A DNA stretch of 28,888 nucleotides, taken from NCBI GenBank assembly GCA_023430565.1, contig JAEZAD010000211.1, positions 1 through 28,888 on the forward strand, read 5' to 3'. Position numbers and translations under genes: made by a program. This document shows positions 8,260-17,700 of this stretch, piece by piece. The stretch is from Verrucomicrobiota bacterium (GTDB lineage Bacteria > Verrucomicrobiota > Verrucomicrobiia > Opitutales > Opitutaceae). Within the stretch, counting starts at the first letter, position 1, and every line of letters begins with the position of its first letter. The notes under the pieces were generated by a model. That model was not told the DNA's origin. It saw nothing but the letters and a program-made list of their open reading frames with translations, and searched no databases.

Positions 8260-9921
8260 ATGTTCACTCTCGGACTCGACTACGGCACCAACTCCGTCCG
8301 CGCCCTCATCGTTCGCGTCAAAGATGGCCGGGAATTCGGCTCCGCCGTCGTCAACTACCCCTCCGGCGCCCAAGGCGTTCTCCTCGATAAACGCGATCAC
8401 AACCTCGCCCGCCAGCACCCCGGCGACTACCTCTTCGGCCTCGAAAAATCCGTTCGCGCCGCCCTCGCCCTGGCCAAAAAACAGCGCGGCTTCTCCGCCG
8501 ACAAAATCATCGGCATCGGCGTCGACTCCACCGGCTCGTCCCCGATTCCCGTCGACGCCCAAAACGTCCCCCTCGCCCTCTCCAAGAAGTTCGCGAAAAA
8601 CCTGAACGCCCAGTGCTGGCTCTGGAAAGACCACACCAGCTGGCGCGAAGCCGCGAAAATCACCGAGCTCGCCGCCCGGCACCGCCCGCAGTTCATCGCG
8701 AAATGCGGCAACACCTACTCCTCCGAGTGGTGGTGGTCCAAAATCTGGCACTGCATCGCCGTCGATCCCAAGGTCTTCGCCGCGGCGCATTCCTGGGTCG
8801 AACTCGCCGACTGGATTCCCTCCGTCCTCGCCGGCATCGAAAACCCCGCCGACATCAAACGCGGCGTCTGCATGGCCGGCCACAAGGCCCTCTACGCCGA
8901 GGACTGGGGCGGCCTGCCCGACCAGGAGTTCCTCTCACTCCTCGACCCGAAACTCGCCGATCTGCGCGACCGCCTGTATTCGAAAGCCCACGACGCCACC
9001 ACCGCCGCCGGACAACTCTCGCCCGCCTGGGCCAAAAAACTCGGCCTCCGCCCCGGCATCCCCATCGCGATCGGCGAGATGGACGTCCACTACGGCGCCA
9101 TCGGCAGCGGCGTCACCGAGGGCACCCTCGTCAAGGTCATCGGCACCTCCACCTGCGACTGCGGTGTCGTCTCCCTCGACAAAAACGTGCCCGACATTCC
9201 CGGCATCTGCGGCATCGTCAAAGGCGCCATCCTCCCCGGCTTCTACGGCATCGAGGCCGGCCAATCCGCCGTCGGCGACATCTTCAAATGGTGGGTCGAA
9301 ACCGTCTGCCAGGGCAACGCCGCCCTCCACGCCTCGCTCACCCAGGAAGCCGCTCAACTCGCGCCCGGCCAGTCCGGCCTCCTCGCCCTCGACTGGAACA
9401 ACGGCAACCGCACCATCCTCGTCGATCAACGCCTCACCGGCGCCCTCATCGGCACCACGCTCCACACCACGCGCGCCGAAATCTACCGCGCGCTCATCGA
9501 AGCCACCGCGTTCGGCGCCCGCGCCATCATTGAGCGCATTCGCGACTACGGCGTCCCGATCGACCGCGTCGTCTGCGCCGGCGGCATCGCCGAAAAAAAT
9601 CCCCTGCTCATGCAGATTTACGCTGACGTCACCGGCTGCACCATGCTCGTCGCCGGCTCGTCGCAAGCCTGTGCCCTCGGCTCCGCCGTCTCCGCCGCCG
9701 TCCTCGCCGGCGCGCACAAGGACTTCCCGCGCGCCCAGAAGGCGATGACCTCCCTGAAAAAAGTCTCCTACCAGCCGAAAGCCCGCGCCCAAAAAACCTA
9801 CGACCAGCTCTACGCCCTGTATCGGCAACTCCACGACGCCTTCGGCCACGTCAACAAATCCGCCGACCTCACCCGCGTGATGAAGGATCTCCTCGACCTC
9901 AAGGACGCGGCCCGAACCTAA
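8260..9921 (+). CDS. araB: Ribulokinase
   Basis: A 553-aa FGGY-family kinase that phosphorylates L-ribulose to L-ribulose 5-phosphate in the cytoplasm. The N-terminal ATPase fold opens with GLDYGTNSVRALIV. Other family stretches are GIGVDSTGSSPIPVD, WLWKDHTSW, IGTSTCDCGVV and the C-terminal VCAGGIAEKNPLLMQIYADV. Length matches AraB (E. coli about 566). An upstream in-frame ATG at 8146 exists, but the extension is Pro/Ser/Leu-rich repeat sequence, so ATG 8260 is chosen; it has no Shine-Dalgarno. It is the first gene of araB-araA-araD, and its TAA stop is the first three bases of the palindrome at 9919-10009. Confidence 0.95.
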   Translation: MFTLGLDYGTNSVRALIVRVKDGREFGSAVVNYPSGAQGVLLDKRDHNLARQHPGDYLFGLEKSVRAALALAKKQRGFSADKIIGIGVDSTGSSPIPVDAQNVPLALSKKFAKNLNAQCWLWKDHTSWREAAKITELAARHRPQFIAKCGNTYSSEWWWSKIWHCIAVDPKVFAAAHSWVELADWIPSVLAGIENPADIKRGVCMAGHKALYAEDWGGLPDQEFLSLLDPKLADLRDRLYSKAHDATTAAGQLSPAWAKKLGLRPGIPIAIGEMDVHYGAIGSGVTEGTLVKVIGTSTCDCGVVSLDKNVPDIPGICGIVKGAILPGFYGIEAGQSAVGDIFKWWVETVCQGNAALHASLTQEAAQLAPGQSGLLALDWNNGNRTILVDQRLTGALIGTTLHTTRAEIYRALIEATAFGARAIIERIRDYGVPIDRVVCAGGIAEKNPLLMQIYADVTGCTMLVAGSSQACALGSAVSAAVLAGAHKDFPRAQKAMTSLKKVSYQPKARAQKTYDQLYALYRQLHDAFGHVNKSADLTRVMKDLLDLKDAART

Positions 9922-10009
9922 GCGCAAAGACGCCAAGAGCCGCAAAGCTTCGCAAAGACCCCTTCCCCCTCCTTCGCGCACCTTCGCGACCTTCGCGTCT
10001 TCGCGCTTA
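9919..10009. repeat. CGCAAAGACGCCAAG-type palindromic repeat between araB and araA
   Basis: The left arm begins TAAGCGCAAAGACGCCAAG and the right arm ends CTTCGCGTCTTCGCGCTTA, its near-perfect complement, each made of CGCRAAG units. The terminal TAA of the left arm is the araB stop codon. Repeats of this kind are, to my recollection, scattered between genes in several bacterial phyla. A transcript would fold into a long hairpin and could affect araB mRNA decay or read-through. Confidence 0.75.
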
Positions 10010-10033
10010 ACCTCACCTTTCGATCTCACTGCC

Positions 10034-11554
10034 ATGCCTCTCGCTAATCTCGCCTCTCCCCAAATCTGGTTCGTCTGCGGCTCGCAGCACCTCTACGGCC
10101 CCGGCCCGCTCCAACAGGTCGCCGCCAACGCCCGGCAAGTCGCCGCCGGCCTCGCCAAATCCAAGAAGATCCCGCTCGAGATCGTCTACAAGGCGCTCGT
10201 CACCACGCCCGACGAAATCACCCAGCTCTGCATCGCCGCCGACAGCGACCCGAACTGCGCCGGCCTCATCCTCTGGATGCACACGTTCTCGCCCGCGAAG
10301 ATGTGGATCCGCGGCCTCTCCTCGCTCAAAAAACCCTTCTGCCACCTCCACACCCAGTTCAATCGCGATCTCCCGTGGAACGAGATCGACATGGACTTCA
10401 TGAACCTCAACCAGGCCGCGCACGGCGATCGCGAGGCCGGTTTTCTCCACACGCGCCTCCGGCTCAACCGCAAGGTCGTCGTCGGCCACTGGTCCGATTC
10501 CGAGGTCCAGCAACGCCTCGGCGCCTGGGTCCGTGCCGCCCGCGCCTGGCACGACTGGCAGGGTGCGAAGTTTGCCCGCTTCGGCGACAACATGCGCTAC
10601 GTCGCCGTCACCGAGGGCGACAAGGTCGCCACCGAACTCCGCTTTGGGTATTCAGTTAACGGCTACGGCATCGGCGACCTCGTCGCGAAAATCTCCGACG
10701 TCGGCATTCACGACGGCCACATCGACGAGCTCTGCGCCGTCTACGAAAAATCCTACACCGTCGCGAAGGACCTCCGCCGCGGCGGCAAACGCCACGACTC
10801 CCTCCGCTACAGCGCCCGCATCGAACTCGGCCTCCGCGCCTTTCTCGAAGAGGGAGACTTCAAGGGCTTCACCACCACGTTCGAAGACCTCCACGGTCTC
10901 CGCCAACTCCCGGGCCTCGCCGTCCAGCGCCTCATGGCCGACGGCTACGGTTTCGGCGCCGAGGGCGATTGGAAAACCGCCGCGCTCCTCCGCGCCATGA
11001 AGGTCATGGGCGAAGGACTCCCCGGCGGCACCTCCTTCATGGAGGACTACACGTATCATCTTTCCCCGAAAGGCCACCAGGTCCTCGGCGCGCACATGCT
11101 TGAAATCTGCGAATCCATCGCCGCCGGCAAACCGTCGCTCGAAATCCACCCGCTCGGCATCGGCGGAAAAGAGGATCCCGTCCGCCTCGTCTTCGACGCC
11201 CCCGCCGGCCCCGCGCTCAACGCCTCGCTCATCGACCTCGGCAACCGCTTCCGCCTCCTCGTCAACGAAGTCACCGCCGTCAAAACGCCGAAGCTTCCGA
11301 AGCTCCCCGTCGCCCGCGCCGTGTGGGAGTGCGCGCCCGATTTCAAGACCGCCATCGCCGCGTGGATCTACGCGGGCGGCGCGCACCACACCGGCTACAG
11401 CTACAGCGTCACCAAGGAGATGCTCGAAGATTTCGCCACCATCGCCGGCATCGAACTCGCCGTCATCGACGCCGACACCACCCTCCCCGACTTCAAACAA
11501 ACCCTCCGCAACAACGAGGTCTACTACCACCTCGCCCAAGGCATCCGGGTCTAA
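10034..11554 (+). CDS. araA: L-arabinose isomerase
   Basis: A 506-aa enzyme interconverting L-arabinose and L-ribulose with Mn2+. It starts close to the conserved IWFVCGSQHLYG (11-22). Metal ligands expected from the E. coli enzyme are in place: E310 in GAEGDWKTAALLR, E337 in GTSFMEDYTYH, H354 in LGAHMLE, and H451/H452 in GGAHHTGYS. HTQFNRDLPW (106-115) is the usual substrate-side stretch. Length is typical (about 500 aa). ATG 10034 lies 24 bp after the araB-araA palindrome and has no Shine-Dalgarno. The TAA stop overlaps by one base the start of the next repeat. Confidence 0.97.
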   Translation: MPLANLASPQIWFVCGSQHLYGPGPLQQVAANARQVAAGLAKSKKIPLEIVYKALVTTPDEITQLCIAADSDPNCAGLILWMHTFSPAKMWIRGLSSLKKPFCHLHTQFNRDLPWNEIDMDFMNLNQAAHGDREAGFLHTRLRLNRKVVVGHWSDSEVQQRLGAWVRAARAWHDWQGAKFARFGDNMRYVAVTEGDKVATELRFGYSVNGYGIGDLVAKISDVGIHDGHIDELCAVYEKSYTVAKDLRRGGKRHDSLRYSARIELGLRAFLEEGDFKGFTTTFEDLHGLRQLPGLAVQRLMADGYGFGAEGDWKTAALLRAMKVMGEGLPGGTSFMEDYTYHLSPKGHQVLGAHMLEICESIAAGKPSLEIHPLGIGGKEDPVRLVFDAPAGPALNASLIDLGNRFRLLVNEVTAVKTPKLPKLPVARAVWECAPDFKTAIAAWIYAGGAHHTGYSYSVTKEMLEDFATIAGIELAVIDADTTLPDFKQTLRNNEVYYHLAQGIRV

Positions 11555-11686
11555 TGTGGAAGGCAGGAAAGCCGGGCCTAGTCAGAGTTGAATCTGGAAC
11601 TCTGGAACACCGGAAAATACCACCGCCCCTTCATCCGTTTCCTGAGTTCCAGATTCAATCCATCCTGCCTTCCTGCTTTCCACATT
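11554..11686. repeat. Palindromic repeat, copy 1 (araA-araD gap)
   Basis: The outer arms are ATGTGGAAGGCAGGAAAGC at the left and its near-complement ending CTTTCCACAT at the right. The inner arms at 11588-11602 and 11644-11658 are perfect 15-bp complements (TTGAATCTGGAACTC). The element is markedly less GC-rich than the genes around it. Confidence 0.8.
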
Positions 11687-11697
11687 CTTTCATCTGA

Positions 11698-11845
11698 ATG
11701 TGGAAAGCCGGGAGGCCGGGCCAATTTCAATAATCAGGAACTCTCGAACTCTGCAAAAACCGCACCCGCGCAGGAAGCCCACCTCTGCCTTTCCTGAGTT
11801 CCAGAGTTCCAGATTCAAAAAAACCTGCCTTCCTGATTTTCACAT
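11698..11845. repeat. Palindromic repeat, copy 2 (araA-araD gap)
   Basis: A second, diverged copy of the element at 11554-11686, in the same orientation and separated by 11 bp. It again begins ATGTGGAAAGC and ends TTTTCACAT. Its right arm at 11798-11818 is a perfect 21-bp complement of the left arm of copy 1 at 11588-11608, so the two copies can also pair with each other. It ends 10 bp before the araD start. Confidence 0.75.
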
Positions 11846-11855
11846 CCCTTCTTCC

Positions 11856-12551
11856 ATGCTCGAAGACCTCAAAGCCGAAGCCTACGAAGCCAACCTCGCC
11901 CTCCCGCGCGAAGGCCTCATCAACCTCACCTTCGGCAACGCCTCCGCCATCGATCGCACCAAAGGCATCTTCGCGATCAAACCCTCCGGCGTCGATTACG
12001 CCGCGCTCAAGCCCGAGCACATGGTCCTCGTCGACCTCGACGGCCAAAAAGTCGAAGGCTCGCTCAACCCGTCCTCCGACACGCCCACCCACCGCCGCCT
12101 CTTCCTCGCGTTCGAAAAAATCGGCGGCGTCGTCCACACCCATTCCTCCCACGCCACCGCCTTCGCCCAGGCGGGCCGCGCGATCCCCTGCTTCGGCACC
12201 ACACACGCCGACTACTTCTACGGCGAAGTCCCCGTCACCCGTAAAATGACGCCCGACGAAATCGCCCGCGCCTACGAGTGGGAAACCGGCAACGTCATCG
12301 TCGAACACTTCACGAAAAACACCCTCAGCCCCTCCGACTTCAGCGCCATTCTCGTCAACCGCCACGCCCCGTTCACCTGGGGCGCGTCCGTCGCGAAAGC
12401 GGTCGAAGTCGCCGTCGCCCTCGAATGCTGCGCCCACATGGCGCTCATGAGTCTCCAGCTTTCCCCTACACTCGCCCCCATCGAGCCCGAGCTCCTCAAC
12501 AAACACTTCAACCGCAAACACGGCCCCGGCGCCTACTACGGCCAGAAGTAA
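11856..12551 (+). CDS. araD: L-ribulose-5-phosphate 4-epimerase
   Basis: A 231-aa class II aldolase-fold epimerase giving D-xylulose 5-phosphate, the exit step to the pentose phosphate pathway. Zn ligands match AraD: H94 and H96 in GVVHTHSSHA and H170 in VNRHAPFTWG. D119 lies in THADYFYG. SSDTPTH (73-79) and the C-terminal AYYGQ are also family signatures, and the length equals that of E. coli AraD. The open frame continues upstream to 11700, but that part is repeat sequence; ATG 11856 gives the normal MLEDLKAEAYEAN start. It is the last gene of the cluster, 301 bp after araA and tail-to-tail with the Ig-domain gene. Confidence 0.96.
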   Translation: MLEDLKAEAYEANLALPREGLINLTFGNASAIDRTKGIFAIKPSGVDYAALKPEHMVLVDLDGQKVEGSLNPSSDTPTHRRLFLAFEKIGGVVHTHSSHATAFAQAGRAIPCFGTTHADYFYGEVPVTRKMTPDEIARAYEWETGNVIVEHFTKNTLSPSDFSAILVNRHAPFTWGASVAKAVEVAVALECCAHMALMSLQLSPTLAPIEPELLNKHFNRKHGPGAYYGQK

Positions 12552-12554
12552 TCA

Positions 12555-12574
12555 AGCGGAAGGCTAAAGCCGCT
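12555..12574. terminator. Short hairpin between convergent araD and Ig-domain genes
   Basis: AGCGG and CCGCT can form a 5-bp stem around AAGGCTAAAG, 4 bp after the araD stop and 12 bp from the end of the convergent gene. There is no U-tract, so a classical intrinsic terminator is doubtful; it may be a repeat remnant. Confidence 0.3.
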
Positions 12575-12585
12575 ATCTCGTGAGT

Positions 12586-14379
12586 TCACGGCGCCTCGTA
12601 GATCTCGACGAGTGCAACCCCTGTCGCACCGCCGACGCCACGAACGTGCGCGGTATAGACGCCCGGAGGTAATTCCAGCAGGACCCCTGCATCCTTGCTT
12701 CCCGCCGCCAACGCACTTGCGCCCGTTATCCGCGCGACTTCCGCCAGGTCACTGGCGTTCTCCGCGTCCGACCAATTGTTGTTTTCGAGAATGGGTGTCG
12801 AGCCGGAGAAGATCGTGAGAATGGGATCACTCAGCGCACTGCTGACTTGACCGGCCATTCCCGGACCCACTCCACGCACCATCACGCGTTTCATGCGATC
12901 GCCGCGGATCACGAATCCTGCGATCAACACTCCGTCACCTGGCTCCACCCGGCCTCGCGTCGCGAGAGCGACAAGCTTCGAGTCGTCCGTGCTCGTCGCA
13001 CCGGCGTCGTAAATTTCGAGAAGCACAATACCGGCGCCGCCGGCCGCCGAAGTCACGTGTGCCGTGTATACGCCCGGTTGCAGATTCGCGACAAGCGCGG
13101 CATCGGCACTGCCCGACGCCAAAGGAAAAGCTCCCAACCGCTCCGCCGCATCCCTCGCGTCGGCCCCGTCCCTGGCGCCAAGTCCCCAATCATTGTTCTC
13201 CGCGATCGGCGTCTGCCGCCGATATACCTGGAGCCGCGGGTTCGCCATCGCGCCAGCCAGGCCCATGCCCGCCAACGTCGGCCCGACCGCGCGCACCAGC
13301 ACGTCCTTGGACTTCGGCCCGTTGATCACGAACCCGCCGATCAACGTGTCCTCATTTGCCCCCGCGTTACTCCGCGTGGACACCGCAACCAGCCGCTCGG
13401 ATGAACCGATCCGTAATTCCGCCGGGGCACTCGTTACTGAGCCCACGGCGTTGGTCGCTACGACCGCATACATACCCGCATCGTTCGCCTGCACGTTGGT
13501 CAACGTGAGCGTCGCTTGCATCGCTCCCGCCACCGGGACGCCATTTTTGAGCCATTGAAAGGATGGCTGCGGCGCACCGGAGACCGCAGCACTCAATGTA
13601 GCCGTCCCGCCTGTAGCCGCTTGCACGGCGACGGGCTGCAGCGTGATTTTGGGGGCTGCCGGTGCTGTAAAATCGATGCGTAGTGCCGTGCTATAGTTTA
13701 CAAAAGGGGGGCTCCCATTCGGCGAAGGGGCTAGCTCACTGCGATACACAGTAAGAACGTAACGCTCTCCCGAATTCATCTTCCCGGCGGGAATGTAATA
13801 TGTTCTCCCAAGATTATATTCTGAAAAAACCCGGGTTCCCGCTGAGTCCTCCAAAATCACCTGCGTGGTCTCACCGAACCGCACGGACCCCAGGTGCAGG
13901 TTGGTGCCGGCTTCTACCGCGGTTGTCGTGAGCGCATACACCAGCCCGGCGCGCGTTTCAGCAGCGAAGGGTCGCGGCAGGAACTGCATATCAACCCGGA
14001 AATGCACCGTTCTAGGACCTGCCAGCGATAGCGTGTAATTCATCCAATAAACGCCCTGCGGGATATCGGCCAACGCGTGATAGCGATCTATCACAACCGA
14101 CATCTCACCTCCGCTGTTGTCCTGCCTCCTCACGCCATCGGGTCGCACAAGCTCAAACGACTGCACGTGGCCAAGGCGGGCCGAATCGAACGCCAAAACC
14201 GCCGCCGTTACGTGGTATTCCCAAACACCCGGCGCGTCGGCAGTCGTGTGCGAGAGAACAGCCAAAATCTGATCCTTCTCGGCCGCTGCAATCTGCGGAA
14301 CGAAGCCCAGCACGGCTGCCAAAGCCCCGAGTCGACGCCAAGGCACAACACGGAGCAGGAAGGGAAGCATAGGAGGCAT
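12586..14379 (-). CDS. Secreted Ig-like domain protein with two C-terminal repeats
   Basis: About 597 aa. The N terminus is a signal peptide (basic PWRR, then LGALAAVLGFVPQ, cleavage near IAAA). About 200 residues of beta-rich sequence without a recognised domain follow. Then comes an Ig-like domain (about 243-325) with W277 in FQWLKNG and the DAGMYAVVATN strand, but without the disulfide Cys pair. Two tandem units of about 130 residues (about 330-460 and 468-597) share LVA(V/L)(S/A)TR, (L/V)IGGFV or LIAGFV, (V/M)RAVGP or VRGVGP, ENN(D/N)W and PGVYTAHV. I associate this layout with surface or secreted proteins of Verrucomicrobiota. Two adjacent starts are possible (ATG 14379 or 14370; a TTG lies at 14382). 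The N-terminal half is visibly less GC-rich than its neighbours. Confidence 0.8.
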   Translation of the reverse strand: MPPMLPFLLRVVPWRRLGALAAVLGFVPQIAAAEKDQILAVLSHTTADAPGVWEYHVTAAVLAFDSARLGHVQSFELVRPDGVRRQDNSGGEMSVVIDRYHALADIPQGVYWMNYTLSLAGPRTVHFRVDMQFLPRPFAAETRAGLVYALTTTAVEAGTNLHLGSVRFGETTQVILEDSAGTRVFSEYNLGRTYYIPAGKMNSGERYVLTVYRSELAPSPNGSPPFVNYSTALRIDFTAPAAPKITLQPVAVQAATGGTATLSAAVSGAPQPSFQWLKNGVPVAGAMQATLTLTNVQANDAGMYAVVATNAVGSVTSAPAELRIGSSERLVAVSTRSNAGANEDTLIGGFVINGPKSKDVLVRAVGPTLAGMGLAGAMANPRLQVYRRQTPIAENNDWGLGARDGADARDAAERLGAFPLASGSADAALVANLQPGVYTAHVTSAAGGAGIVLLEIYDAGATSTDDSKLVALATRGRVEPGDGVLIAGFVIRGDRMKRVMVRGVGPGMAGQVSSALSDPILTIFSGSTPILENNNWSDAENASDLAEVARITGASALAAGSKDAGVLLELPPGVYTAHVRGVGGATGVALVEIYEAP

Positions 14380-14705
14380 CAAAAAGCACTGAGGCTAAAT
14401 GAGGAGTCGAGCTGCAATTCTTAAACAATACGCCTACGGGCGTGGCGCACCCGTCTTGGCTTTGCACCAACGCCGGGAACGCTTGCCACGCAGGTCTCAA
14501 GATTCTCTGCCTTTTGCGCACCGCTGCCGCCCCTTTCTTTGTCAGCCCAACAGCCGCCCGGCGTTCGGCTTCATTCACTGCGGACCTCGAGCGGTAGGGC
14601 GAGGCGCCCCGCCAGGCCGTCACCACAATTGCCCCTCCCGTCACTGAACGCGATCCCCGGCCCCACGCTCGCATCTCCCTCCGCCCTCGCTAGCCTTCAC
14701 CCCGA
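14380..14705. other. 326-bp divergent intergenic region
   Basis: It lies between the Ig-domain gene (minus) and the FAD dehydrogenase (plus), so it should hold both promoters. Composition is mixed and lower in GC near 14395-14430. It contains one copy of the GGTAGGGCGAGGCG repeat (14592-14619). No convincing promoter boxes or genes were seen. Confidence 0.45.
14592..14619. repeat. GGTAGGGCGAGGCG dispersed repeat, copy 1
   Basis: The sequence CGGTAGGGCGAGGCG followed by CCCCGCCAGGCCG matches the copy at 17703-17731 apart from a few positions. Both are preceded by CTCG a few bases upstream. Confidence 0.6.
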
Positions 14706-17700
14706 ATGCCCGCCCCGTCCGCGCCTACCGCCACTCCCACCGCCGCCGACTTCTCCGCCCTCGCCGCCCAACTCACCGGCGAACTCCACACCGGCCGCAC
14801 GCTCCGCATCCTCTACGCCACCGACGCCTCCGAATACCAGGAACTCCCCGCCGCCGTCGCCCTCCCGAAGACCGAAGCCGACGTCCGCGCGCTGATCGAA
14901 TTCGCCGCGCGCCATCACCTCGGTTTCATCCCCCGCGCCGCCGGCACCTCCCTCGCCGGCCAGACCGTCGGCCACGGCCTCGTCGTCGATCTCGGTCGAC
15001 ACCTGAACCGCATCGTCTCCATCGACGCCCCCAACCGCCGCGTCCGCGTTCAACCCGGCGTCGTCCGCAACGAGCTGAACCTCGCCCTTCGTCCCCACGG
15101 CCTCCTCTTCGGCCCCGAAACCGCCACCGCCACCCGCGCCATGCTCGGCGGCATGGTCGGCAACAACTCCTGCGGCTCCAACTCCATCGTCTACGGCTCC
15201 ACCCGCGACCACCTCCTTTCCGCCCGCGGCTTCCTCAGCGACGGCTCCGAAGCCACCTTCGGCCCGCTCACCCGCGCCGAGTTCGCCGCCAAATGCAACG
15301 GCCCCCACACCCTCGAAACCCGCATTTACTGCGAAATCCGCGATCTCCTCTCGGACGCGTCTCACCGCCAACTCATCCGCGACAGCTTCCCGAAACCCGA
15401 GATCGCCCGCCGCAACACCGGCTACGCCCTCGATCTCCTCATGGACTCCGCGGTCTTCGACCCCGCGTCCGATAAACCTTTCAACCTCTGCCGCCTCCTC
15501 GCCGGTTCCGAGGGCACGCTCTTCGTCGGCGTCGAATTCGAGCTCACCTGCGACCCGCTCCCGCCACCACCCGCCCTTCTCTGCGCGCACTTCCGCACCA
15601 TCAACGAAGCCCTGCGCAGCATGCTCCTCGCGCTGCCCTATCACCCCAGCGCCGCCGAGCTCATCGACCGCCACGTGCTCGAGTGCACGAAGCAAAACAT
15701 CGAGCAGTCGCGCAACCGTTTCTTTGTCCAGGGCGACCCCGGCGGCATCATGGTCATCGAAATCCGCCGCAACTCCCGCGCCGAAACCACCGCCGCCCTC
15801 GAGGCCATCGCCGCCGACATGCGCGCTGCCGGCCTCGGCTACGCGTATCCGATCTTGTGGGACGCCGACGTCGAACGCGTCTGGGATCTCCGCCGCGCCG
15901 GCCAGGGCATCATGAACAATGTCGTCGGCGACGCGAAGCCCCGCGAAAACGTCGAGGACACCGCCGTCGCCCCCGCCGACCTCCCGCGCTACATCGAGGA
16001 GTTCGACGCCCTCATGCGCGGAAAATACGATATCGAGTGCGTCTACTACGGCCACGCCGGCGCCGGCGAGCTCCACACCCGCCCCCTCTTCAATCTGAAA
16101 ACGCCCGAGGGCCTGAAGATGTTTCGCGACGTCGCCACCGACGTCGCCGCCCTCGTCAAAAAATACCGCGGCTCCCTCAGCGGCGAACACGGCGACGGCC
16201 GCCTCCGCGGCGAATTCGTCCGCTTCATGGTCGGCGACGCCTGCTACGAACTCCTCCGCCGCACGAAGCTCGCCTTCGATCCGTCCAACATTCTCAACCC
16301 CGGCAAAATCATCGACGCGCCGCCGATGGACACCTCGCTGCGCAACAGCCCCGACACGCCCTCGCCCGACTACCCTACGTTCTTCGACTTCACCGCCACC
16401 GAGGGCATCGTCCGCGCCGCCGATCGCTGCAGCGGCTCCGGCGACTGCCGCAAGTCCCACCTGATGGGCGGCACCATGTGCCCGAGCTACATGGCCACGC
16501 GTAACGAGAAAGACACGACACGCGCCCGCGCCAACATGCTCCGCCACCTTCTCACCTACCCGCACGATCCGTCCAACCCGTGGAACCGCGACGAAATCGC
16601 CGAGGTGATGGAGCTCTGCATCTCCTGCAAGGGCTGCAAATCCGAATGCCCCGCCAACGTCGACATGGCACGTCTCAAGGCCGAATGGCAGCAACACTTC
16701 CACGACGCCCGCGGCGCCTCCCTGCGCTCCCGCCTCGTCGCCAACTTCTCCCGTCTCACGTCCCTCGGCACCCTCGCCCCTTCGCTCCACAACTTCTTCG
16801 TCACCTCCCCCGTCCTCAGCACCGCGTTCAAACGCCTCGTCGGCTTCGCCCCCCAACGCAGCCTCCCCACGCTCCCTCCCACCACGCTCCGCAAATGGTC
16901 CGTAGGCCGCCAGCTCGCTGGCGCTCCCTCGGCGTCCGCGTCCCCCCGCCGCCGCGTCCACCTCTTCGCCGACGAATTCACCCACTTCCACGACGCCCCC
17001 ATCGGCATCGCCGCCATCCAACTCCTCGAACGCCTCGGCTACGAAGTCATCATTCCCCACCACGTCGACAGCGGCCGCGCCCAATTCTCCAAAGGCTTCC
17101 TCCGCGACGCCCGCCGCCTCGCCACCCGCAACATCGAACTCCTCTCGCCCGTCATCACCGACGACGCCCCCCTCATCGGCATCGAACCGTCCGCGATCCT
17201 CGGCTTCCGTGACGAATTCCCCGACCTCGTTCCCGCGCCGCTCCGCCCCGCCGCCCGCGCCCTCGCGAAGCGCACGTTCCTCTTCGAGGAATTCATCGCC
17301 TGCGAAGCCGATGCCGGCCGCATCACTTCCACTTCATTCACCACCGCCGCCCGCACGATCAAGCTCCACGGCCACTGCCATCAAAAAGCGCTCTCGTCCC
17401 TCACTCCCGCCGTCAAAGCCCTCCAGCTTCCCGCGAACTACAAAGTCGAGCTCATCCCCTCCGGCTGCTGCGGCATGGCGGGGTCCTTCGGCTACGAAGC
17501 CGAGCACTTCGAAATCTCCCAACAAATCGGCGAACTCGTCCTCTTCCCCGCCGTGCGTGCTGCGTCCGCGGATACACTCATCGCCGCCCCCGGCACCAGC
17601 TGCCGCCACCAAATCAAAGACGCCACCGCCCGCCACGCCCTTCACCCCGCCGAGATCCTCCACGCCGCCCTGGTGGAGCCCGACGTCCCGTCGGGCTCGC

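Noticed and set aside
10034..12551. Possible rhamnose or fucose pathway instead of arabinose
   Set aside because: The isomerase has AraA metal-ligand context and length, and the kinase and epimerase match AraB and AraD motifs, so the arabinose assignment is clear.
14550..14580. Possible integron attC-like site (GTTGGGC-type core near GCCGAAC)
   Set aside because: The cores are too close together, not fully complementary, and no integrase or cassette structure is present.
14697..17084. A 795-codon open frame antisense to the FAD dehydrogenase
   Set aside because: Its Gly/Ala/Val/Glu-rich translation has no domains and mirrors C-rich third positions of the real gene; it is a GC-driven shadow.
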